A stretch of DNA of 64,000 nucleotides from assembly GCF_030815855.1 (NCBI RefSeq), contig NZ_JAUSXG010000001.1, forward strand, positions 558,001-622,000, in the 5' to 3' direction. This stretch comes from Variovorax paradoxus. Its GTDB lineage: Bacteria > Pseudomonadota > Gammaproteobacteria > Burkholderiales > Burkholderiaceae_C. Position 1 is the first letter of the stretch. Each line of letters begins with the position of its first letter. Below, piece after piece: positions 57,563 through 64,000 of the stretch. The position numbers and the translations under genes were made by a program. Under the pieces are notes generated by a model. The model was given only the letters and a program-made list of their open reading frames with translations, was not told the DNA's origin and did no database searches.

Positions 57563-58186
57563 ATGGCACGAATGAAATTTGTCTGCGACTCGGAACGCTG
57601 CATCGAATGCAACGGCTGCGTCACGGCCTGCAAGAACGAGAACGAGGTGCCGTGGGGCGTGAACCGCCGCCGCGTGGTCACGCTGAACGACGGGGTGCCG
57701 GGCGAAAAGTCGATCTCGGTGGCCTGCATGCATTGCTCCGATGCGCCCTGCATGGCGGTGTGCCCGGTGCAATGCTTCTACCGCACCGACGAAGGCGTGG
57801 TGCTGCACGACAAGGACGTGTGCATCGGCTGCGGCTACTGCTCGTATGCCTGCCCGTTCGGCGCGCCGCAGTTTCCGTCGCAGGGCACCTTCGGCGTGCG
57901 CGGCAAGATGGACAAGTGCACCTTCTGCGCCGGCGGCCCCGAGGCCAACGGCTCCGAAGCCGAATTTGAAAAGTACGGCCGCAACCGGCTCGCCGAGGGC
58001 AAGCTTCCGGCCTGCGCCGAGATGTGCTCGACCAAGGCGCTGCTCGCTGGTGACGGCGACGTGGTGGCCGACATCTTCCGCACCCGCGTCGTCCAGCGCG
58101 GCAAGGGTGCCGAAGTCTGGGGCTGGGGCACAGCCTACGGCTCGCAGCAAGCCGGCACACCGCCGGCCGGTGGGGTGCAAAAGTGA
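57563..58186 (+). CDS. fdh3B: formate dehydrogenase iron-sulfur beta subunit
   Basis: A 207-residue four-cluster ferredoxin-type protein. The Cys motifs are CIECNGCVTAC (near 13-23), CMHCSDAPCMAVCP, CIGCGYCSYACP, and CTFC with the later CAEMC. It links the alpha subunit to the cytochrome b gamma subunit. No Tat signal is present, so it should be exported in a complex with alpha. It overlaps the small lipoprotein gene by 4 bases. The FDH3-beta label follows the short length and lack of a C-terminal membrane helix. Confidence 0.92.
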   Translation: MARMKFVCDSERCIECNGCVTACKNENEVPWGVNRRRVVTLNDGVPGEKSISVACMHCSDAPCMAVCPVQCFYRTDEGVVLHDKDVCIGCGYCSYACPFGAPQFPSQGTFGVRGKMDKCTFCAGGPEANGSEAEFEKYGRNRLAEGKLPACAEMCSTKALLAGDGDVVADIFRTRVVQRGKGAEVWGWGTAYGSQQAGTPPAGGVQK

Positions 58187-58437
58187 AGCGGCAGGGCCTC
58201 GTCGTTCTGGGCGTTGCGCTGGTCGCCACGTGTCTCGCGGCCTGCGGCGAGAAGCCGCAGACCAACGCGCAGGGCGTGAAGCACGACGCCGTTCCCTGGA
58301 GCGGCACCGGCAGCAAGGAGAACGCCGGCACGGTGTTCACCGCGCCGGACTGGAAGGTCGGCGACAAGACCGCCTGGCAGCAGCAGCTCAAGACCCGCAC
58401 GCAAAACGGGCAGAACGAATACAACAAAGAGAACTGA
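58183..58437 (+). CDS. small lipoprotein of the formate dehydrogenase cluster
   Basis: An 84-residue lipoprotein: signal peptide with lipobox LAAC (Cys21), then a polar mature part with no known domain (HDAVPWSGTGSKENAGTVF and a C-terminal QNEYNKEN). It lies between the beta and gamma genes in the same frame order as the operon, starting with a GTG that overlaps the beta stop. A role as a periplasmic or outer-leaflet accessory of the complex is inferred from position. Confidence 0.75.
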   Translation: MKRQGLVVLGVALVATCLAACGEKPQTNAQGVKHDAVPWSGTGSKENAGTVFTAPDWKVGDKTAWQQQLKTRTQNGQNEYNKEN

Positions 58438-58448
58438 ACGGAGAGCCA

Positions 58449-59672
58449 ATGAAGCAAGCGCTGACCGCTCTCGTTCTTTCCGCCGCGCTGGGTTCGGTGT
58501 TCGCGCAGGCGCAGCCGCCGGCCGCGCCGGGAACGACAGCCGCACCCGCGGCGCCGTCTGTCGCGGCCAAGCCGGAAGCTGCCGCGGGCGGCATCCGCAG
58601 CCAGAACATCTTCGAGGTCAGGCCCGAAGCGAGCGCAGACCCCAACTATCCGAACCAGACCAATGGCGAGCGCATGAAGGTGCAGCCCGGCAACAATGCG
58701 CCGATGTGGCGCCAGGTGGGGCAGGGCGCGACCGGTTACAGCAGCCTGCCGAAAAGCCAGGCGCCCGAGGCCGGCAACCTGATCCAGCCGTTCGTGCAGT
58801 ACCCCGGTTCGCGCTTCACCAATGCCGGCGAAGCCTGGCGCCAGGTGCGCAACGATTGGATCATTCCCTACGGCGCCGCGCTGCTGTTCGTCACGCTGCT
58901 GGCGCTGGCCATCTTCTATTTCACGCGCGGGCCCATCCGGCTGCACGGCCAGGAAACCGGCCGCAAGATCGAGCGCTTCACGCCGTTCGAGCGGGCCGCG
59001 CACTGGTCGAACGCCATTGCGTTCGTCACGCTCGCCATTTCCGGCATCGTGATGGCGTTCGGCAAGTTCTTCCTGATGCCGTGGATGGGCGCGACGCTCT
59101 TCGGCTGGATTGCCTACGCGCTCAAGAATGTCCATAACTTCGTTGGCCCGCTGTTCGTGGTGACGACGGTGTTCATGGTGTTCACGTTCATTCGCGACAA
59201 CATTCCGCGCGCAATGGACCTGAAATGGCTGGTGCGTTTTGGCGGCCTCTTCGGCGGCAAGGAAGTGCCGTCGCACCGCTTCAATGCAGGCGAGAAGCTG
59301 GTGTTCTGGGGCGGCGTGCTGTTTCTCGGGCTCTTCGTCATCGGCTCGGGGCTCTTCCTCGACAAGCTGCTGCCGGGCTTCGTCTACACGCGCGGCGAGA
59401 TGCAGGTGGCGCAGATGGTCCACGGCGTTGCAACGTTGCTGATGATGGCGATGATCCTGGGCCACATCTACATCGGCACGCTGGGCATGACGGGCGCCTA
59501 CAAGGCCATGCGCACCGGCTACGTCGACGAGACCTGGGCCAAGGAACACCACGAACTCTGGTACGACGACATTGCCGCGGGCAAGATTCCCGCGCAGCGC
59601 ACGGTTCCGGCCGATGCGTCGGCACCTGTCGCAGTGCGGGCGCCGCAGCCTGCTGAAGGAACGTCCTCATGA
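58449..59672 (+). CDS. formate dehydrogenase cytochrome b gamma subunit
   Basis: A 407-residue membrane protein. A Sec signal (about residues 1-19) and a polar, Pro/Ala-rich periplasmic part (about 20-135) precede four to five transmembrane helices. The cytochrome b556 pattern is seen (ERAAHWSNAIAFVTLAISG, KNVHNFVGPLF, MVHGVATLLMM, GHIYIGT), with His residues that bind two hemes. It takes electrons from the iron-sulfur subunit and reduces quinone. The N-terminal extension before the membrane part is longer than in Escherichia coli FdnI. It overlaps the next gene by 4 bases. Confidence 0.92.
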   Translation: MKQALTALVLSAALGSVFAQAQPPAAPGTTAAPAAPSVAAKPEAAAGGIRSQNIFEVRPEASADPNYPNQTNGERMKVQPGNNAPMWRQVGQGATGYSSLPKSQAPEAGNLIQPFVQYPGSRFTNAGEAWRQVRNDWIIPYGAALLFVTLLALAIFYFTRGPIRLHGQETGRKIERFTPFERAAHWSNAIAFVTLAISGIVMAFGKFFLMPWMGATLFGWIAYALKNVHNFVGPLFVVTTVFMVFTFIRDNIPRAMDLKWLVRFGGLFGGKEVPSHRFNAGEKLVFWGGVLFLGLFVIGSGLFLDKLLPGFVYTRGEMQVAQMVHGVATLLMMAMILGHIYIGTLGMTGAYKAMRTGYVDETWAKEHHELWYDDIAAGKIPAQRTVPADASAPVAVRAPQPAEGTSS

Positions 59673-60082
59673 AGAAGCTGTCTGTGTCGTTGAAACTTTT
59701 CGCGCTGGTGCTCGCGCTGGCCGCACCCATTGCATGGGCCAAGCTGCCGCCCCCGTCCGCCACGCCCGAAGCCAAGGCCAAGGCCGCCGAAACCGCCGCC
59801 AAGACCGCCTGGAGCGGCAAGGTCGATGCATACAAGCTCTGCCTGGCGCAGGACCGCGTGGCTGCGAAGTACCGCGCAAGCGCGGCCGCGGCAGGCAAGC
59901 CGGTGGCTACGGACGCTGCAACGCCGCCTTGCGCCGATCCGGGGCCCTTCGCCTTTACGCCGCCGACAGAAACCAAACCGCTCGAGGTGTCGGGCGCGCA
60001 TTCGCCGGCCCCCACGGCGGCGTCGCCACCCAGCACCATTCAGCCGGCCGCCACCGTCAATCCCACGCCCAAGGCGCAGTGA
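59669..60082 (+). CDS. secreted Ala/Pro-rich hypothetical protein of the formate dehydrogenase cluster
   Basis: A 137-residue protein with a Sec signal peptide (first about 24 residues, ending AWAK), an Ala/Lys-rich helix and two cysteines (KLCLAQ and PPCADP) that could form a disulfide. A Pro/Ala/Thr-rich tail follows. No family was recognised. It overlaps both the gamma gene and fdhD by 4 bases, so it is firmly within the operon. Confidence 0.75.
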   Translation: MKKLSVSLKLFALVLALAAPIAWAKLPPPSATPEAKAKAAETAAKTAWSGKVDAYKLCLAQDRVAAKYRASAAAAGKPVATDAATPPCADPGPFAFTPPTETKPLEVSGAHSPAPTAASPPSTIQPAATVNPTPKAQ

Positions 60083-60954
60083 CCACGCGTTTGCAGGTGC
60101 TGCCGCTTCCGCGTCTCACCGAGGCCCGCGCCGCGCTCACGCGGGAGGTCGAGGTCGTCGACGAGCATGGCGCGCATGGCACGGTTTCCATTCCGGCCGA
60201 GCGCGATCTCACGGTGTATGTGGACCGGCGCGAGCTGGTCACGCTGATGACGCTCGGCGCCCAGCCCGAACTGCTGGTGCTGGGTTACCTGCTGAACCAG
60301 CGGCTGATCGAAACGGCCAGCGACGTCGAATCGGTCACGGTCGACTGGGAAGTGGGCGCCGCCGCCGTCAAGACGCACGCCGGCATCGACCGCATCGAAG
60401 AGCGAACCGCCAAGAAGGTGGTGACCACCGGCTGCGGCCAGGGCAGCGTGTTCGGCGACCTGATGGCCGACATCGACAGTCTTGAGTTGCCGCCCACGCG
60501 CATGACGCAGGCGCAGCTCTACGCGCTGGTCAACGCGATCCGGCTCCAGGAGAGCACCTACAAGTCGGCCGGTTCGGTGCACGGCTGCGCGCTGTTCACG
60601 CTCGAGCCCGGCGGCACCGAAGCCACGATGCACTGCTTCGTCGAAGACGTGGGCCGCCACAACGCCATCGACACCATTGCGGGCTGGTGCGCCATGCAGC
60701 CGCCGGCCACGCTGGCAGGCGACCGGGTTTTCTACACCACGGGCCGGCTCACGAGCGAGATGGTGATCAAGTCGGCGCAGATGGGCGTGCCCATCGTGGT
60801 TTCGCGCAGCGGCATCACGCAGATGGGCCACGAGGTGGCCACGCGCGTCGGGCTGTGCGCCATCGGCCGGGCGACCAACCGGCACTTCGTCTGCTATGCG
60901 GGCGTCGATCGGCTGGTGCTGCAGCCGGAACTCGCACGCCGCAGTCCGGCCTGA
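60079..60954 (+). CDS. fdhD: formate dehydrogenase accessory sulfurtransferase FdhD
   Basis: A 291-residue sulfurtransferase that supplies sulfur to the molybdenum cofactor before insertion into formate dehydrogenases. The usual CxxC loop is CGQG here: Cys119 is present and the second Cys is replaced by Gly (TTGCGQGSVFGD). The other core segments (SVHGCALF, CFVEDVGRHNAIDTIAGW, TTGRLTSEMVIKSAQMGVPIVVSRSG) are intact. It lies at the end of the island, where it could serve both formate dehydrogenases. The start is a GTG overlapping the previous stop by 4 bases. Confidence 0.92.
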   Translation: MTTRLQVLPLPRLTEARAALTREVEVVDEHGAHGTVSIPAERDLTVYVDRRELVTLMTLGAQPELLVLGYLLNQRLIETASDVESVTVDWEVGAAAVKTHAGIDRIEERTAKKVVTTGCGQGSVFGDLMADIDSLELPPTRMTQAQLYALVNAIRLQESTYKSAGSVHGCALFTLEPGGTEATMHCFVEDVGRHNAIDTIAGWCAMQPPATLAGDRVFYTTGRLTSEMVIKSAQMGVPIVVSRSGITQMGHEVATRVGLCAIGRATNRHFVCYAGVDRLVLQPELARRSPA

Positions 60955-61024
60955 GGGCTGTTCCCCTCCTCGCGCTAAGCCCCTGAAAGGCGCCGGCGCG
61001 CGCGCGTCGGCTATCGTCTCGCCC

Positions 61025-63541
61025 ATGAATGCCTCCCTTCGCCTTGGCTGGCGCACCCTCTGGCGCGATTTGCGTGCCGGCGAACTGCGCCTCTTGATCG
61101 TTGCCGTGCTGCTGGCCGTGGCCGCGCTCACGGCCGTCGGCTTCTTCGCCGACCGATTGCAGGGCGGCCTGCAGCGCGATGCGCGGCAGCTGCTCGGCGG
61201 CGACGCGGTGATCGTGAGCGACAACCCCACGCCCGAAGTCTTCATTGCGCAGGCTCGCGCGTTCGGACTCCAGGGCAGCGGTACCTACGGCTTCCCGACC
61301 ATGGCGCGCGCCGACGACGCCCAGGGCGGCGCCAGCAAGCTGGTGGCACTCAAGGCCGTGGCCGCGGGCTACCCGTTGCGCGGCAACCTGCAAACCGCGA
61401 ACGCCCCCGATGCACCCGGCACCCTCACACGCGACATTCCGCCCGCGGGCGAAGTGTGGGTCGATGCCTCGCTGCTCGACTCGCTCGCGCTCAAGGTGGG
61501 CGACATGCTTCTTCTTGGCGACACCGGTTTGCGCATCGGCCGCGTGATCACGCTCGAGCCCGACCGGGGCGCAGGCTTCATGAGTTTTTCGCCGCGCGTG
61601 ATGCTCAACCAGGCCGACGTGCCGCGCACCGGCCTCGTGCAGCCCGCGAGCCGTGTCGGGTACCGCTATGCGGTGGCCGGCGAAAACGCAGCCGTCAAGC
61701 GTTTCTCCGACTGGGCCGAGGCCACGATCAAGAAGAGCGAACTGCGCGGCGTGCGGCTCGACTCCTTCGAAGGCGGGCGCCCCGAAATGCGCCAGACGCT
61801 GGACCGTGCCGAAAAATTCCTGAGCCTGGTCGCGCTGCTCGCGGCGCTGCTGTCGGCCGTAGCCGTGGCGCTGGCCGCACGCGGCTTCGCGGCCAGCCAT
61901 CTCGACGACTGCGCCATGCTGCGCGTGCTCGGCCAGAGCCAGCGCACCATCGCGATGGCCTACTCGTTCGAATTCGCCGTCGTCGGCGTCGTGGCCAGCA
62001 GCCTCGGCGTGGCAATCGGCTTTGCCGTGCACTACGTGTTCGTGGTGCTGCTTGCCGGGCTGGTCGAAACGGCGCTGCCCGCCGCCACCTTGTGGCCCGT
62101 GGCGTTCGGCCTGGGCATGGGGCTCACGCTGCTGTTCGCCTTCGGCCTGCCGCCCGTGCTTCAACTGGCCAAGGTGCCTCCGCTGCGCGTGATCCGGCGC
62201 GACGTCGGCGGGCTCAAGCCCGCGTCGCTCGCGGTGCTGGGCATCGGCGTGGCCGGCTTCGCGGCCTTGCTGATCGCGGCCAGCAGCGACTTGAAGCTGG
62301 GCCTGATCGCCGTCGGCGGCTTTGCAGGCGCCGTGGCCGTGTTCGCGCTGCTGAGTTGGCTCGCGGTGAAGGTGCTGCGCCGCAGCGTCAATGAAACCAC
62401 CGCGCCGCGCTGGCTGGTGCTGGCCACGCGCCAGATCTCGGCGCGACCGGCCTATGCCGTGGTGCAGGTCAGCGCACTGGCCGTGGGCCTGCTTGCACTG
62501 GTGCTGCTGGTGCTGCTGCGCACCGACCTCGTCGCGAGCTGGCGCAAGGCCACGCCGCCCGATGCGCCGAACCGTTTCGTGATCAACGTCATGCCCGACC
62601 AGAGCACCGCGTTCCAGAAGTCATTGCGCGATGCCGGCGTGAAGAAGTTCGACTGGTACCCGATGATTCGCGGCCGCCTGGTGGCCGTCAACGACAAGCC
62701 CGTGTCGCCCGACGACTACATCGAAGACCGCGCCAAGCGCCTGGTGGACCGCGAGTTCAACCTCAGCAACAGCGTGGAAGCGCCGGCACACAACAGCATC
62801 GTGGCGGGTGCATGGAAGCCCGATGCACCCGGCGAGGTGAGCGTGGAGGAAGGCTTGGCCGAAACGCTCGGCCTCAAGCTCGGCGACGTGCTGCGCTTCG
62901 ACATCGGCGGCATGCAGAACGACGCGCGCATCACCTCGTTGCGCAAGGTCGACTGGGGTTCGATGCATGCGAACTTCTTCGTGATGTACACCGTGGCCGC
63001 ATTGCCCGATGTACCGGTGACCTACATGGGCGCCTTCCGCGCGCCCGAAACCCGGGGCTTCGACAACGCGCTGGTGCGCAGCTACCCCAACGTGACCAAC
63101 GTCGACATGAGCGCCACCATCAACCAGGTGCAGCGCGTGCTCGACCAGGTGATCCGCGCGGTCGAGTTCCTGTTCGGCTTCACGCTCGCGGCGGGGTTGG
63201 TGGTGCTGTTTGCCGCCGTCACCGCCACGCGCGAAGAGCGTGCGCGCGAATTCGCCGTGATGCGCGCCGTGGGTGCGCGCGCCAGCCTGCTGCGCCAGGT
63301 GCAGCGCGCCGAACTGGCCGGTGTCGGCCTGCTCGCCGGCTTCCTCGCGAGCATCGTGGCATCGGTCATCGGCTGGGGCCTGGCGCGCTACGTGTTCGAC
63401 TTCACCTGGACCGCATCGCCCGTGGTGCCGATCGCAGGGGCGCTCGCGGGCGCGGTCTTGGCGCTGGCCGCAGGATGGTGGGGCTTGCGCGACGTGCTGC
63501 GCAGGCCGGTGGTGGACACGCTGCGGCGCGCGGCCGAGTAG
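61025..63541 (+). CDS. FtsX-like ABC transporter permease (YbbP type)
   Basis: An 838-residue permease with a first helix (about 20-40), a large periplasmic domain, a first FtsX-like helix block (about 270-430), a second helix pair and a second periplasmic domain. A final FtsX block follows (about 710-830, TLAAGLVVLFAAVTATREERAREFAVMRAVGARASLLRQV). The double FtsX layout matches YbbP-type permeases. The family usually works with a YbbA-like ATPase, but none is adjacent here; the gene downstream is a different ATPase. The ATG at 61025 follows fdhD by 70 bases; the substrate is unknown. Confidence 0.85.
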   Translation: MNASLRLGWRTLWRDLRAGELRLLIVAVLLAVAALTAVGFFADRLQGGLQRDARQLLGGDAVIVSDNPTPEVFIAQARAFGLQGSGTYGFPTMARADDAQGGASKLVALKAVAAGYPLRGNLQTANAPDAPGTLTRDIPPAGEVWVDASLLDSLALKVGDMLLLGDTGLRIGRVITLEPDRGAGFMSFSPRVMLNQADVPRTGLVQPASRVGYRYAVAGENAAVKRFSDWAEATIKKSELRGVRLDSFEGGRPEMRQTLDRAEKFLSLVALLAALLSAVAVALAARGFAASHLDDCAMLRVLGQSQRTIAMAYSFEFAVVGVVASSLGVAIGFAVHYVFVVLLAGLVETALPAATLWPVAFGLGMGLTLLFAFGLPPVLQLAKVPPLRVIRRDVGGLKPASLAVLGIGVAGFAALLIAASSDLKLGLIAVGGFAGAVAVFALLSWLAVKVLRRSVNETTAPRWLVLATRQISARPAYAVVQVSALAVGLLALVLLVLLRTDLVASWRKATPPDAPNRFVINVMPDQSTAFQKSLRDAGVKKFDWYPMIRGRLVAVNDKPVSPDDYIEDRAKRLVDREFNLSNSVEAPAHNSIVAGAWKPDAPGEVSVEEGLAETLGLKLGDVLRFDIGGMQNDARITSLRKVDWGSMHANFFVMYTVAALPDVPVTYMGAFRAPETRGFDNALVRSYPNVTNVDMSATINQVQRVLDQVIRAVEFLFGFTLAAGLVVLFAAVTATREERAREFAVMRAVGARASLLRQVQRAELAGVGLLAGFLASIVASVIGWGLARYVFDFTWTASPVVPIAGALAGAVLALAAGWWGLRDVLRRPVVDTLRRAAE

Positions 63542-63625
63542 ATTTTTCTTCCGGGATGGGCGGGAAGGGCCTGGGAATGCAATACATTCCCCGGCCCTGC
63601 ATTCATTCGATGAGAACCCCCCTCC

Positions 63626-64000
63626 ATGCGCTTGGCGTCATTCCAGATCACCAACTTTCGCTCGATCAACGACAGCGGCTCCATCGATTCCACGCAGCTC
63701 ACGGCGATCCTCGGCCGCAACGACAGCGGCAAGTCGAACCTGCTGCGCGCGCTGCACAGCCTGAACCCCGCCGAAGGCATTGCCGAGCTCAGCCCGATCA
63801 AGGATTTTCCGCGGCACCGCCGCCTCGAAGAGTGCCAAGCCGACACACCGGTCGTTGCGACACGCTGGGCCCTCGACGACAGCGAGCGTGCCGAATTGGT
63901 GGAGATGCTTCCGCGCGCGGCCAACGTGCGCCACTTCACCGCGGGCCGGGGCTACGGCACCGCACGCTGGACGGGGCTCGAAGGCCTGGCGGAGCTGTCG
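63626..64000 (+). CDS. AAA-type ATPase / OLD-like protein (3' truncated by the window)
   Basis: The first 125 residues of a protein whose frame stays open to the right edge. It starts with the RecF/SMC-like pattern MRLASFQITNFRSINDSG, and a Walker A LGRNDSGKSNLL lies around residues 30-41, as in OLD-family and other AAA-type ATPases. Anything beyond, such as a Toprim nuclease domain, lies outside the window. The role may be in DNA repair or phage defence, but that cannot be told here. Confidence 0.8.
   Translation, partial: MRLASFQITNFRSINDSGSIDSTQLTAILGRNDSGKSNLLRALHSLNPAEGIAELSPIKDFPRHRRLEECQADTPVVATRWALDDSERAELVEMLPRAANVRHFTAGRGYGTARWTGLEGLAELS

Overview
The window reads as a chromosome segment of a high-GC betaproteobacterium of the Burkholderiales. 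It is most like Comamonadaceae such as Variovorax. The evidence is the uniform GC-rich codon use, the betaproteobacterial family DUF3460, and familiar gene orders (gpmA-ctpA-moeB, rhodanese-grxC-secB-gpsA, scpA next to panBC, nudB with an EEP hydrolase). That placement is an inference from gene content. No rRNA, tRNA, insertion sequence, prophage or CRISPR array was recognised, and most intergenic gaps are short.

Layout. 1-9270 is housekeeping on the plus strand: the ubiB end, a sodium:solute symporter, an FmdB-like zinc ribbon, a DUF502 protein, aspS, nudB, an EEP hydrolase, folE, a BLUF photoreceptor, an EamA transporter and a DUF429 protein. 9426-14799 is a stress and signalling block: a BON lipoprotein, a minus-strand run of small envelope proteins (DUF1328, DUF883-like, holin-like, hypothetical) ending in a ferritin-like protein, then a CHASE3 histidine kinase divergent from a NarL-type regulator, and a receiver-only regulator. 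15033-24680 holds an AsmA-like protein, moeB, the S41 protease, gpmA, rhodanese, grxC, secB, gpsA, nadC and nadA. 24811-30404 is a probable minus-strand operon, DUF3460-scpA-nadB-panB-panC-queE-queD, meeting nadA across a large inverted repeat. 30444-40316 holds a BamE-like lipoprotein, a SulP transporter, metG, an isocitrate/isopropylmalate-type dehydrogenase, a phosphodiester glycosidase, a DUF480 protein, a PhyH-type oxygenase and a patatin.

The most distinctive part is 40495-60954. After apbC comes a 19-kb formate oxidation island. It has a LysR regulator, a soluble NAD-linked formate dehydrogenase whose diaphorase subunit is a single NuoE-NuoF-like fusion, and a short ModE-like regulator. 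Next are modB-modA-modC for molybdate or tungstate uptake, DUF3305 and DUF3306 proteins, a 712-residue multi-cluster iron-sulfur protein with an HdrA-like N-terminus, and a TorD-type chaperone. A second, Tat-exported membrane formate dehydrogenase follows (Tat peptide, alpha, beta, lipoprotein, gamma), then a small secreted protein and fdhD. Both catalytic subunits carry cysteine, not selenocysteine, at the metal site. Together the genes import the metal, sulfurate and insert the cofactor, and oxidise formate in two compartments: one enzyme feeds NAD, the other the quinone pool. The moeB gene at 17 kb could serve the same cofactor.

60955-64000 holds a large FtsX-like permease and the start of an AAA-type ATPase cut by the window edge.
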